Origin: Floccularia luteovirens
Taxonomy: Eukaryota; Basidiomycota; Agaricomycetes; Agaricales; Squamanitaceae
Direction of reading: 5' to 3'
NCBI GenBank assembly: GCA_009739215.1
Contig: VSJF01000006.1
Span: forward strand, 124,001 to 188,000
Length of the DNA: 64,000 nt
Shown here: piece after piece, positions 1-12,072 of the stretch
Numbering within the stretch: position 1 is the stretch's first letter
Layout: every line of letters begins with the position of its first letter
Made by a program: the position numbers and the translations under genes
Notes under the pieces: model-generated
Databases searched by the model: none
What the model saw: the letters and a program-made list of their open reading frames with translations, nothing else
Told to the model about the DNA's origin: nothing

Positions 1-1668
1 ATAACAGTAAATCCGTCAAACCCAGCGACGCTTGCTTGAGCAAAGAATGCTGTGCAAATGTTGCCGACAATCCCCCCAATAGCATGGGAGGCGAAGACCT
101 GGATCAAGGGTGAGACGAACAGCTGAAGTGGAAGTTCAAGAGAACATACATCAAGAGAGTCGTCATAACCTGCGAAGAACTTCAGCTGGGTGGCAAAGTT
201 GCAGATGGTACCAGCCGCAACACCGAAAGCAACAGCGGCGGCTACGTAAATGTTCAGAAAATTTGTGCAAAAAGGAAATTAACCGAGACCCACGTGCACC
301 AACGAAACCGGATCCTGGGGTGATGGCTACAAGTCCTGCGACAGCTCCAGAACAAAATCCGACTGTAGACCATTTGCGTTCGATTCTATAGTCCTAATAA
401 TTGTAGAAATCTCAGAAAGAAAATTTTGGATGAAAGAATTCGATAACAAACCCAAAGCATCCATGTCAATCCACCTACGCTGGCGGCTAAATTAGTGACG
501 ATACATGCTTGTGCTGCTCTCAGGTTAGCAGCAAGAGCTGAACCACCGTTGAATCCTTTGCATGATACCAAAGTTTAGTACCCAGAAAGAGGAGTGTGAG
601 CAATTTTTACTCACCAAACCATCCAAACCACAGGAATACTGTGCCCAGCACAACATAGGTGGTGTTATGAGGTTTGTAAGCCAGTGCTTCAGTACCGTAT
701 CCACGACGTTTACCAAGGTAGATAGAGATAGCCAACGCAGCAGAACCGGAGGAAATGTGCACTGGGGTTCCACCAGCGAAATCGAGACCACCGAGAATGA
801 ATGACCAACCATTCGAGTTCCATGTCCAGCAAGCGATAGGATCATATACAAGGGTGGACCATGCGAAAACGAAGAAAAGAAGTGGTCCGAGATGTGCGCG
901 CTCTGCGAATCCACCAATGGCCAACATTGGTCTGATCAGGGAAATTTTAAAAACTATGCAGGATATTGAAGCAAATAAAGACTAACGTAATTGCAGCGAA
1001 CATGAGCTGGTAGATGCAGAAGACTATTGAAGGAATTTTAGGACTACCAATAGATGGTTGATCAAGGACGCCCTTCAGTGCAAAATATTCTAAATGAATG
1101 TGTCAGAGATTTAAAACATAGAACAGTATCTACTCACTTAAATCTCCAATGAATTTGTTGGCTGTGTCGCTGAATGCCAAGGAAAAGCCCCAGAAAAACC
1201 ACTGTAACACTTGTAAGTAAAATTTCATGCAGTATAACAAGTACTAACTTGGAAGGAGACGACAGCGACGGTCATCATACTTAGGTAGATCATGGACAAT
1301 GCATTTTTCCGCCTGTAAAATAAACATGTCAGCATAATGTATTTTAGTGTCAAGTTGAGCTCCACACCTTAGCAAACCTGAATAGAAGAAACCAACACCA
1401 GGTATCATGATCCACACAAGCGCTGTAGACGCTAAGACCCATGCTATATCACCGGGGTTGTACACAATCAAATCTTGGCCATCGGGTTCGACATTTAATG
1501 AGCCAGCTATTTAGATTTAAAAAACGCAAGTCAGTGACCAACTCAGGCATCTCGAATAGAATATATGCGTTCATATGCGCTTGTGTCCGACATAAACGTT
1601 TGAACTCCAGAAGGGAGTCGTAGTAGAAAGCACCAGAACTTACAGGCATCGTATGTTACATTCACCAT
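1..1668 (-). CDS. amt: Ammonium transporter (Amt/Mep family), 3' end beyond window
   Basis: Polytopic plasma-membrane ammonium transporter. The start ATG is at 1668; a 25-base first exon ends at a GTAAGT donor (1643-1638) and joins an exon reading NPGDIAWVLASTALVW, then PGVGFFYSGLL, the first helix of Amt proteins. Further exons give WFFWGFSLAFSD, FAWSTLVYDPIACWTWN (the conserved Asp-containing vestibule segment), GGTPVHISSGSAALAISIYLG, WFGWFGFNGGSAL and HAIGGIVGNI, all typical family blocks. About nine short introns separate them and every join I checked keeps frame, so this gene is clean, unlike many neighbours. The last part of the protein and its cytoplasmic tail lie left of base 1. Whether it is a transporter or an ammonium sensor of the Mep2 type cannot be told. 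Family assignment is secure. Confidence 0.93.
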
Positions 1669-1949
1669 CTTTGCGCCCAAAGGAGAGAGTATGGAGGAAT
1701 GAAAGGAAAGAAGGTTGTAGTCTTAGCTCGCTCTAACATATTATATACATCCGGAGGTATGTTGACAGCCGAATACACTATGTTTTGCCGCGTTATTACT
1801 TGTAGATATCTTTTTTGATGAGATGTGGGTGGTATTACGGGCGCAGTGTCTACGAACCTCTGAAGAAATTTCCCAGTTTTTGGATTTGGCCGTACAGCCC
1901 ATGAGGTCGAATTTCTGAGTTGAACGCCTTGTAGTTTCGTGTGAAGCAA

Positions 1950-1976
1950 GATAAGAATGTATATTTAAAATTATCT
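1950..1976. promoter_or_regulatory. Paired GATA-factor motifs upstream of the ammonium transporter
   Basis: GATAAG at 1950-1955 and TTATCT (AGATAA on the other strand) at 1971-1976 lie about 280-310 bases upstream of the transporter ATG. A further AGATAG-type site reads on the minus strand near 2042-2047. HGATAR motifs are the sites of fungal nitrogen-regulatory GATA factors (AreA/Nit2 type), which are known to control ammonium permeases. The motif is short and can occur by chance; its use here is inference. Confidence 0.4.
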
Positions 1977-3874
1977 TGATGGCAGAATCAACATCAAAAA
2001 ATATCGGAAATACCCTATGCTCACAATTTTCCATATCATCTCTATCTCTTTCTCCACTCATAAACATCAAGTTAATGCGAATTCTCCAACACAGGAAAAG
2101 TTAGGTTTTCTACTCGTTGGTCTCCTAGTTTCATGTTGGCTATTACTTAGTATTATATTCGGGAGCGAATCTTGTCATCAAGTTATTTACCGCCGAAAAA
2201 TCAAAAGAATTGTACCTGATCAGCTGTTACGGAATATTTCCACGAGTATGTTCGTGTGTTTGCGAACGTGTTTCTCAAGCTCTATTCCTACCTGCGCAGG
2301 TGCTGCACTGCACACGGAATATTGCCACTTGCCCAGTGCCGTCGCACGTCGCTAGCAACGCGGTTCTGGTAGATCTGAAACTATATTCATTTTCTAGGGA
2401 GTGGAGCTGTGGAACTACGAAGCGAACATCTGGTAATAAGCTGATATTATCATGTATTATTTACCAAGCTAACCTAACAATTAGCCGTTGCAGATAATGC
2501 TCAGTTACCTTAACGGTTCTCTATCACTAAGAATATCTGCAGTATCGTGGTTGAAAAAGGCATTTCCAAATGGGTTCGTTAATCTCGCATTCCCGCTCTT
2601 GATATTTGAAACCTCACAACACACAGAAGGCGAAAACATCCGAATGAACTTTAACGTTTGCGACAACTCAGAACCAAAGATCCGAGATTGACCCGATAAA
2701 TGGCAACCGGTAATGCTTGTTCTAGATTTTTGGCCACTTAGATACCAGCTGCAGCCAGTCAAGAGAAGACTCAATTTTATACTTTTTTGAAGAAATCCTG
2801 AAAGGAGCCCAGCTAGTGACAATTCAACAAGGATCAACTGACACGAATGCAAGAGCTATACTAGTGCCTATCTATTCCGTACAATCGCATTCCTTGGCTC
2901 ACCGGGTCAAATTCTGTTTCCCTATGCCAGTGCGTATTTCAATTGGCATCAAAATAGCGCATGGCATGTTATGAAAATTTTGGATGTGAACAGGTGTGAA
3001 CAACTCCAGAAATAGTGTTCTTATATCGCGAATCGTGCGATTGCTTTCCAAATACCTTCGAGGATTCTATTCATCTTGCTCGACATACTATCATTTATGG
3101 TGTATACCCACCCAAGTTTCAGAAATGTTAACTGTGCCATCCATTATAAGGTCTCGATTCTTAATTCGGCTCCAGCATGAAAACACACACCTTAGTTTCA
3201 AAGAATTCATACCCCGAGGTTCATTAGCAAATATAGATTTGGACTGGGCATGCCCGCCGAACGCCGCTCAACGTGGACGTTGTTATCGCATCAGACTTTT
3301 GTGAATCAAACCATCGATCAAGGCCCAGGGGCTGTTATCGCCTTTTGCATTGCGAAAGAAAGAAAATTTATATGCAAATGCATTGGCAGAGACTGTAGCT
3401 ACTAACCATTGTCATCTAGGTTCAACATGGGTTCTTGAAGTTGAAGAAGCACTTAAGTTTGACACAATGTATGTCAGACACAGAATCGGAAAGACGTCAG
3501 GGGAATGACTTGCTATTATCGTGGGACATGCTGTGGTTTTAAGCAGCTTCAAAGGGTTTGCTCTAGGTATTTTTATCTTGGGTGTCAGTATACGGTCGGC
3601 ATCTGGGGGGGATGCAATTCAGGTTCGCGGAGTTTACATCCGTTCTACTGAAGGCCATCAATAATAAACATTCTTTATGGACTTAATCCTCACAAGGAAG
3701 GTCATGGATTTCAAGACTCCTCATGCGCCCCAGAATCTTGTCCATGATTCGGGTTGTATAAGGATTAACTTGGGATAAAGCGGTCTTTCTCGCATTCAAG
3801 GTTTTCTCGCTCAGTTTACACAAATTCTGCTGGATCACCAAAAACTGCCGGGCTCTTCGTGAAGACTTCGCACG
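1977..3874. other. Gene-free interval, nothing recognised
   Basis: AT-rich DNA between two divergent genes. Only short open frames of up to about 115 codons occur, without conserved motifs, low-complexity protein character or convincing splice structure. It should contain the promoters of the transporter and of the methyltransferase gene that starts at 3875. No tRNA, repeat or transposon ends were seen. Confidence 0.5.
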
Positions 3875-6800
3875 ATGTCTTCTAGGGCTGCAGGAGGGCG
3901 AAAACGTTTGGGTACTGCACCAGCACCTGCGAAGTCACCAAAACCTGTAAAATCAGGGGGGCTTTTCTCCAGGAATCGTTCGAAGTCGACAGCAGAAGTA
4001 GACAAATTATATCCTTCGCCACCCCAAACTAGTGTCAACTTGCCTCATCCCAATTTGAAGTATCACCAAGGGCACACCAATCGGCCAGCGACTGCAGGAA
4101 ATCATCATAATCACTATCAAAGCGAACATGATCCTTTTCGCGCACACGCGGGACGTGATGCACCCAACTACCCAATTCCAAATCCCCCTCCACAAAGGGC
4201 CTTGCCATCTGGATATGATCCCCGGTATCCCGAGGAGCCGCGTTATATTTCTGAGCACATATCTAGGCAGAGATTGATTTCTCTTAACAGTAGTAATCTG
4301 TCATCCGCAAATCAAGCTAACTACCATTCACAACCTATTTATGCAGAGCCCTACTCCGAGCCCACTGAACCTACTTTTTTGGAGGCTTCTTATCAACCTC
4401 CCCCACCTTCTTTGAGAAAACAAACTGCACCAGGTTCTGTGCCAACTAGGCCCCCGCAACCACCTACGCGTGTACGCCATCAAGTCGAACGCAAAGAGCT
4501 GACAGAGGTACCGACTTATGCTTCTCACCCGGTTGGACCCCGACAAGGCTATCCCCAAGGTTATCCTCAACAACAACATCAGCACAATAATGCGGTGCCT
4601 CGTTCTAGGTCACCTCCAAGTGCTTCACTTCTATTGGAACCAACTCGACAGGCCCAGACGTCGTACAATAACTCACCGGAGTACACTTCTCCAAGGTCTC
4701 CTCCACGTCCAGTGAGACATCAGCCGTCAGCCCCTAACCTCGTTTCTTCGCATTCGCATTACGGCGATTCTAATGGCAACATGCACAAGAAGACCCAGCT
4801 CGTGACGCCAATTTCTGCATATCCGTCACCTCCTTTGTCAAACCCAGGTTTTGCACCTTCGCCATTGATGGTAAAAGGTTCTCCGCCAATGTCCATGTTG
4901 TCACTACCTTTAGATAGTGGCCAGCTGTTCCAGGAATCTCATTATGGGTCATTTTATTCTTCACCTGTGTCGTCACCGCCTTCTGCCCGCACAGACAGTT
5001 CTCTTCTTTCTCCTTCATCGTTTACGGCAACAACCCGGAGCTCGGTTCCATCATCAAGTGCTTCTCAATGGTCGTCTGATTCACAACAGTCGAATGAGCC
5101 ATCGTCTACTGTGCACTCCCCAGTTGCAACAGGTGGATCCCCAGCGGCATTTGTATTCCCGGGCTCTCGATCCATGGCCCGCCCCAAGGGGCCTAAAACT
5201 GAAGGACAACGAGGGAAAATAAGGCAAGAAAAGCAGGCTGTTTGCAAAGAACCAGGATGAGCCAGGCGACCCTATTACGTTATCCCCAATATCCTCTAAC
5301 GGGAGTTCTCTCGCAATTAGAGATAGAAGCGTTCCCGTGAAGTCTGACGCCCCAATACCTTTTGTGCGTCAAAGCGCATCCCCTCTTGCGGGATCTCAGA
5401 TATCAATGGACTCGCCTTCAAATGGAGGTGCGTCAACGAGATCGGTAAACTCGTCGGCAAATTCAGGGCCGTATGTTTTCCCATCATCTCGGTCCCGCGC
5501 TACACCAAGTCCAGCCACGTCGGCATTCGAATTCAAATCTGAAGTGAAAAAGCGTTTTCAGAAAGATGCAGAAAAAGAAGTTGGAGAGAAAACACGGTTC
5601 ATGGGATTTAAAATCAAAAAGAAGAAGAAGCAGACAAACGGCACGACTTCTCGCAATTCAGACGATGTTAGCGAGACCAGGAGTACTTCTGATAAATCAT
5701 CTTCGCGTAACGGGAACGAAACCCACGGGCAACCAAAGCAGGAACATATTAAAACTATAAAATCTAGGGTTGGTAGTTACCCACTTGATGCTTATGATTC
5801 TGTTCTCCTTGATAAGTAAGTAAACCTTTTCGAGTCTTTGGGTAGACGTTCAATTGGTGTATTGGGTTGCAGTGACCGTCAAACTGGAGATCTCCTCAGA
5901 CGACTCAATACAAACATCTCCTAGTTTCCACGAGTACAGAAACAATCCTCCTTCAACTGTCTTGGACTTGGGATGTGGTCAAGGGTCCGTCCACTGTTCA
6001 TGTGTAGAAATCCGTACTTATCTGTACCGTTAGTCATTGGGTCCTCGATGCAGCCATCGCCTGGAAGGGCTATGGAACTAAAGTGACAGGTTTCGACATA
6101 GTTGATACCTCGAAAAACCTATGGCCATGGGCTGTCAAACAGGGAGTGATAGATAACATCAGATTCGTTAAAGGCAATTTGTTAGTCTGATATCCAAATC
6201 CTTTTTGCCATTTACTAACTTCCGACTGATAGTTTGAAGCAAGCACTCCCATTCCAGGATAATTCCTTCGATTTTGTTAGAATGTCATGTCTTGCCCTAT
6301 GCATTCCTACCGAGAGCTGGGAGTTCGTCCTTCGAGAAGCGTGCCGTGTTCTAATAGTCGGTGGTCGCTTAGGAGATCATTGACGACCATATATTCTTCC
6401 CTTACGGAAAATCACCTTCCCTTCCAAATTCACCTGCTCAACCAATCTCTAAGCTAGAGCTGCCTATTCCCATGCTTGATGTTGCCATCCCTTCATCCAC
6501 ATTCTCTATATTCAATGTCGGAGACGGAACAAGTATCAACCCTGGCCTTGGTGCATCACAGGATGACGAAGAAGGTTTCGACGGTGAATTTTATGACTTG
6601 TACGGTGTTGATGAAGGACCGGATGGGGGCGAATTTGACGACAATGCGACTCTGAGTGGCAGCAACGCGCTTGCGTTGGCAGACCCTATTATCAAGCCAA
6701 GGTCGAAGTCTCGCAGTCGCACTCCACTAGCTTTCCCAATGCCTCCTTCTACTGTCAGCCTAGCGACCTGGAACCAGCAAGTCGCAACTGCCCGGGACTT

Positions 6801-7836
6801 AGAAGCTCTATTCGAACATATGCTTACTCATAAATTTGGGATCAACATGCACCCTTCCGAGTTCCTTCTGAGTATCTTGACACACATTTTCGGTCATGCC
6901 AGACAACTGCACTCAATGCGTATTACTCTCGCCCCTCCAGACGTCGCCACTGAAATTAAAGAGCACTACGGCAAATCTGAAGTTTTGTACAACGCGTCGA
7001 ATGGTACTAGAGCACGTCGTCAAGGTCATCTGAACTTTCAAGGAGATAATAAGCAACCGACATCTCCTTCTAGTAAAAAAACGAATCCACTGTCGCGGTC
7101 TCCTGGCTTACTTCTTTGCCCGTCGACGTTTATTCCTATGCCACAAGAGGAACTAGGAGATACATGCGTCAAAACATCTGCGCGTCTTATTATCTTGCAA
7201 GAGTCTTTTGGTGGAACATGCCACCGAAGCTACACAAGACGAAGACATAGACGAAGACTCAGTTCTAGAAGCTATATGGGAATATGAAGGGTGGGTTCGA
7301 CTAGCTTTATACATGCCGAACTTAGCTTAACTTAAAATACAGATTCCTTCGCCAACGATTTAACCCCCCTGCAAATGCGGATACATCATTATTAGAACAA
7401 CCGCACGATAGCTCCCCAAAAAAAACTAGAAATTCCGTCATATCTGTTGCATCTGAAGCTCGCGATGCTATGTGGGAGTACCAAACGTAAGTTTACCAGC
7501 GAGATTATCTATTTGGAATACTATATGAACAACCTGACAGTGATTTCCGCGAACATTTTGGTTGGTCTGAAGATCGTACTGCAAATGATGACACGCAGTC
7601 AAAGTCTCCGAGCACAGTGAAGAGGAATGGGATGCATTTCTCGACTCCCCAACCCTCCCACACTAACTCCCCTGTTTCGAGCCCAAAAATCCCGAACAAA
7701 ACCCGCCCCAGGTCGCATCAGTGGAAGTTCACAGTATACAGCCAACGACCTTACGCATGTCCGTACTTTCTACGTGTACGAAGCAACCAAAATGAGCGAT
7801 GGCACTATCTCTACGATTATAAAGGCACACGTTTAA
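3875..7836 (+). CDS. Disordered-N-terminus SAM methyltransferase-domain protein, frame interrupted
   Basis: The first ~650 residues are Ser/Pro-rich and disordered (start MSSRAAGGRKRL). Then comes a Rossmann methyltransferase domain: VLDLGCGQGHWVLDAA (motif I, SAM binding; an intron falls inside GQG/H), VTGFDIVDTSKNLWPWAVKQ, FVKGNF, LPFQDNSFDFVRMSCL, and a strand-forming segment leading to IIDDHIFFPYG. The C-terminal part includes HLRVLLSCKSLLVEHA, IWEYEGFLRQRF and THVRTFYVYEA. Conserved blocks sit in different frames, so at least five single-base changes are needed: near 5225, 5925, 6372, 7155 and 7711. Each is of +1 type and can be explained by one extra base, three of them an extra G in AGG. 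No internal start can rescue the frame. Substrate unknown; the family in basidiomycetes is uncharacterised to my knowledge. It is either a real gene with insertion errors or a young pseudogene. Confidence 0.72.
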
Positions 7837-8152
7837 TCCTGTAATTTTTTCCTATTCCTTACGGTGATAATATGTTTTCATGGCTCGAATTCTGTGATTT
7901 AGCTGGATATCAGGAATTTATAGATTTTTGGTATCTTTTAGTTGTAGTGAAAACTTTACAAGCGCATCTCTAGATGAGACCATACCCTTCAGAATTCGTA
8001 AATAATTTGGATGTGGCGATTTCTGATCCTAGTGACAATTTGCAATTTTTCATTTTCAGTTGCGTAATATCTCATATAGTGTTATAATGTTGGCTTCCAG
8101 CTTCCAAATCAATCTTTATCGCATCTTCCAGACCTGATGTAGCAGTGGATAA
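7837..8152. other. Convergent 3' intergenic spacer
   Basis: AT-rich spacer of about 315 bases between the ends of the methyltransferase gene and the minus-strand lyase-family gene. No coding signal or structured element was recognised. Confidence 0.5.
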
Positions 8153-9532
8153 TCAAAAACAGAACGGTTCAATTAGTCTTTTTGTCTTCTTACCCATGAC
8201 TTCGAAAAATTGTTTTGGTCCCATTGTATAAGCACTAACAACGTCGGATCCGGTTTCTTTCAAAGATTTGAGTGCTGCGCGAATCGAATGTACAGCAGGT
8301 ACGGCAGTAATGAGAGGAAAAACTGATGACACAATCATACGACTGTCGCATTTGATATAATATGCAATTGCTTACTAGCAATTTTTACTCCCAAAGAACT
8401 TGCATTGTCAACTGTGAAGTCTGGGGTACTCCCGCCATGTACGATGTTGAGCAGAATCTATATACAGATGTGACGGTCAGTTCGTGCATCATAGAAGATT
8501 TTTACATACGGGTGTGGGTGCTAGTGCATTAACAGTCTGGATAACATCTTCCTTGCAGGTTACACCTTCCAAGAAGGCAACTAAACAAAAAAATCACCAT
8601 CGAAGTAGGCTCAATAGAGCAATAACTAGCCATCTGCACCGGCCGAGATAGCGGCTTTCAGCCTAGACAAGGCTTCTTCCATTCCAAATCGTTGTGCAGC
8701 ATCTGTTCTAGCAATGATAACTATGTCACATCCTGGTATTTTTGCTCGAGCTGCTGTGGCTGCGCGGATCCGAGCTATGAATTCATCTAAAGGGGCAATT
8801 TGCTTTCCAAGGAGATGACCGCATCTTTTTGCTTGGACCTTCCATTTTAAACGTTGCAGTATCACGGTCTTGTCAGTTTTGAATAACAATGTAATGGTAC
8901 CCTCACTTGATCCTCTATATGTAGCCCTGCGACACCCGCTCTAGCATATGCAGTCACAGTTCGGGCCACCATCACTGGACCTCCAAATCTACGATACAGT
9001 AGGACATGTGAGTGGTCAAGCGAACGAGGACCACATGAAACTGTTACCGCATACCCGGTGTCGGCATCGCAAATTAATGGAGTACCAGGGGAAAGGCCTG
9101 CGATCATACTGGCATTCTAAGGTCATTACACGAAATAAGTACATGAATGTGGGAGTTGAATCAGTCATACCTACCTGAACAAAGTCATTCTGGGTGGCAA
9201 TGGCTAAATCGGGTTGGCCGAGCATTGAGGCCGTAGTTGCTGCACCGCTCATGTAAAGGACTTTGAAACAAGCTTCGAGAGCAAGACGTGCTGATATTCC
9301 ATCATATACACCTGTTCATAAGGGATGAGATATAAAAGCTATATGTTAGCTACCAGCCTGGGAACAATAACGTCCAAACTTACCAGGAGCAACCTAGACA
9401 TTGAATCGTTCTGCCAGTCAAACAAATTTAAACCTCAGTGGCGAACTAAATATTACATACAATTAACTCAGTTCCTTTCATCAGTTCACGGAGGCGTGTG
9501 GACGACTTCTGAGGCTTGGATTGTTGTTCCAT
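8153..9532 (-). CDS. PEP mutase / isocitrate lyase superfamily enzyme (methylisocitrate lyase or oxaloacetate hydrolase type)
   Basis: Start ATG at 9532 (MEQQSKPQKSSTRLREL). The protein then reads VAPGVYDGISARLALEACF, LYMSGAATTASMLGQPD, LICDADTGY, VMVARTVTAYARAGVAGLH, IEDQ, RCGHLLGKQ with the catalytic-loop Cys, DIVIIARTDA, LLNIVHGGSTPDFTV and AVPAVHSIRAALKSLKETG. These are the ordered blocks of the family, which cleaves or hydrolyses C-C bonds of 2-hydroxy or 2-oxo acids using Mg2+. The conserved APG motif is encoded by a 10-base exon (9384-9393). One intron after SAGAD appears to begin with GC. Frame problems: the join after DADTGYA needs one G fewer, and the join before MIVSSVFPLIT is off by one. 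The C-terminus is shorter than I would expect. The precise substrate cannot be assigned. Confidence 0.82.
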
Positions 9533-9885
9533 TGGCCCGGATCGATAGTTCTTACGGTCCGAGTCGCACATCGTTAGCAAACAACCACTACGCTTTTCGA
9601 AAGGAAATTTCATCGTACATAAGTATCAGCGGCGGATTCGAAATGTTATGTTATCAACAGAGCATATATGAAATGACAATATGGGGAGTAAGTAGGGTTA
9701 TATTTAAGTGATCATTACTTATATACTTATGGGTTGTAATTCGCAGGGACGTGTGGAAAAGTTCAAAGTTCGAGCGGAAGTCAACGAAACTTTATTTGGT
9801 TTGGATGGTGTTGACAAACAAAACATCGGAACACTGTACCTTTGGGCTTAGGCTTTAATCCATCTTCACCCAATAACTCTGTGTA
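9533..9885. promoter_or_regulatory. Divergent promoter region, lyase-family gene / CWC27
   Basis: The 353-base gap separates two divergent start codons (9532 on minus, 9886 on plus), so it must hold both promoters. No clear TATA box or known operator was identified. Confidence 0.5.
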
Positions 9886-11954
9886 ATGGCCCTCCCAACG
9901 AAAGGTCGGGTTATTCTAGAGACCACTGTTGGAGAAATTGATATTGAATTGTGGTCAAAGGTGAGAAAATTTGAATAACTAGACTTGTGAGTTGTGTTTA
10001 TTCACTTCTTTCAGGAAACTCCCAAAACATGTCGAAATTTCCTTGCTCTTGCCATGGAGGGTCTGTAAGTCTTTCGCTGCCCTTACCGTGCAGCATCTCT
10101 TATACACACCTTAGGATACTATGATGGTGTCATCTTTCATCGGTAAGAAGCTTAATGTTATTTGTGCTTCATTAACTTATGGCATTGTCGTAAGGGTTGT
10201 CCCAGGTTTCTTGGTACAAACTGGAGATAAGACCGGTACAGGAGGGGGCTGGAGAGTCGTTCTATGGAGGTACACATATGTTCATTGATGTTTGTTCATA
10301 AACTTAGTGTCGTTCTTCCTAGAACCTTTCGAGGACGAGATCCACCCTCGCCTGAGATTCAGTCACCGTGGGCTAGTTGCGATGGCAAACAACGGAAGTA
10401 AGAACTCAAATGACTCACAATTCATCATTACTCTCGGTATGCAATGTCAAATCCATCATTTTGTGTAACCTTTTAATTGGTAACCTTTTACAAAAGATCG
10501 GGCAGATGAACTTCACGGAAAGCACACCCTTTTCGGAAGATGTATGGGAGACACAGTTTACAGTGCGTATTTATGTATATGCTAGGCCTGAAGTCGTATT
10601 CATACCAAGGCAGATGTCATGAAGATAGGTGAAATGGGTAGGTTGGTTCACAATTACTCCCAAAATCGACGCTAACTCACCGGAAGAACTTGACAAAAAT
10701 GAACGACCGGTCTAGTCAGTTTAATACCCCTGCATATCTTCTTTTGTTAATTATGAATCAAACTATATCTAGCCCTCCGAAAATTAAAGGCATAAGGATT
10801 GTTGACAATCCTTTTGAGGATATCGTGCCAAGGATAACAGCAGCTGAAAGGCGTGTACAACAGAAAGCAAGAGAGGAGGCGCAAAGGGAAAGAGAAGAGG
10901 AAATGCGTCGAAAAGGTGCTAAAAAGTAAAAACCCTCCTCAATCCTCAACCAATTTGTCTGACGTTGGTATATATAGAAACGTCAAGTTGTTGAGCTTCG
11001 GTGTTGATGAAGATGGAGGGGAAGACAATGAATCTTCAACATTCAAAAAGAAGGCGATATTCAGACCAGATTGTGCGTCTCCTCACAAACTATTAGACTA
11101 TTGATTCTCATCCTTCGCAGTAAAAAACATTCCTGATCAACTTGTCCCGATACCTGATTTTGTCACTCAACCACCTAGCACACACAAAAAAGACGAGAAC
11201 CCAGTCAAGCAAAAAGATTCCACAGTATGCCCGTTCGATCTCTCTTTTCTCAGAACTAAATTAATATTACCTTTTAGTCAGAACCAAAGAAAAAGCGAGA
11301 AGCAGATATTTCCAAAATTAGAGAACAACACGCTCGGGAACAAGCTGCGGGAGGGTTTGTACTTCGCACTCAAATAGCAATATTTGCCCTTCCTTATTGA
11401 AGCATTTTGATTGTTACAGAAATGCACGACAGACTGAAATCGAGAAGATGGAAGCTGAGATTCGGAAACTCACTCGAAAGCGAGCTGGAGATGGAAGTGA
11501 TGATGACATGGACGTCAAGAAAGCGAAGAAATCATATCTAGAGGAAGAGTTATCTAAGTATTCCAAAGGAAGGGGTTTACAGAAAAAGGGTAAGGATGGA
11601 AGAAGAAAAGATGAGGGGGACAGTTTTGAAGGCGTTGGAGAGCTTCCGAGGAAAACTGAAAAGCACCATGTTTGTGGATGATGAACCGTCTGGGGAACAG
11701 GAAGAGAAAAGATGGAGATAATGCAGAGAAAATTAGTGAGGAAGTGCAAGAAGAGGGTATGGAAGTGGATGATGATCGTGGTTTTATGGGTCACTGCGCT
11801 ACACTTCCCAAAAGATACTGGAGAAGAAAGTGCTAAAGCAGAAAGAGACTACGAAGTTATTGACCCTCGGCAGAGAGGTGCGAAGGCGAGGGAAGAGGAG
11901 AGAGAAAGGAGAAATGCTGAAAGAAATAAACGAGGACGAGGCAGATATCGATAA
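9886..11954 (+). CDS. CWC27: Spliceosomal cyclophilin-type peptidyl-prolyl isomerase CWC27
   Basis: The N-terminus is a cyclophilin fold: RVILETTVGEIDIELWSK, CRNFLALAMEGYYDGVIFHR, VVPGFLVQTGDKTGTGGG, ESFYGEPFEDEIHPRLRFSH, RGLVAMANNGSKNSNDSQF, TLDRADELHGKHTLFGR. A charged linker and coiled-coil region follow, then the tail DYEVIDPRQRGAKAREEERE ending in RGRGRYR, which is diagnostic of the Cwc27/SDCCAG10 group of activated-spliceosome proteins. About nine introns join cleanly. Four +1 changes are needed: in the G run near 10245, the G run near 11615, the A run near 11708 and near 11793. The order and completeness of the domains argue for a functional gene. It is convergent with the GH76 gene, with only about 120 bases between stops. 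Confidence 0.9.
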
Positions 11955-12072
11955 TTACTATCTATTCGTATTACGCTCTTATTACTCATTTGACTATCTC
12001 AACATTCAACTGTCCTAAAGCACTCACTTCATTCAAAGAACGGATAACATTGATGATGACCCATACAACTCG

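Noticed and set aside
7616..7665. An alternative frame reading SEHSEEEWDAFLDSPTLP in the methyltransferase gene.
   Set aside because: Using it needs two extra frame changes. The frame kept reaches the conserved THVRTFYVYEA tail with one +1 change, though this choice is not certain.
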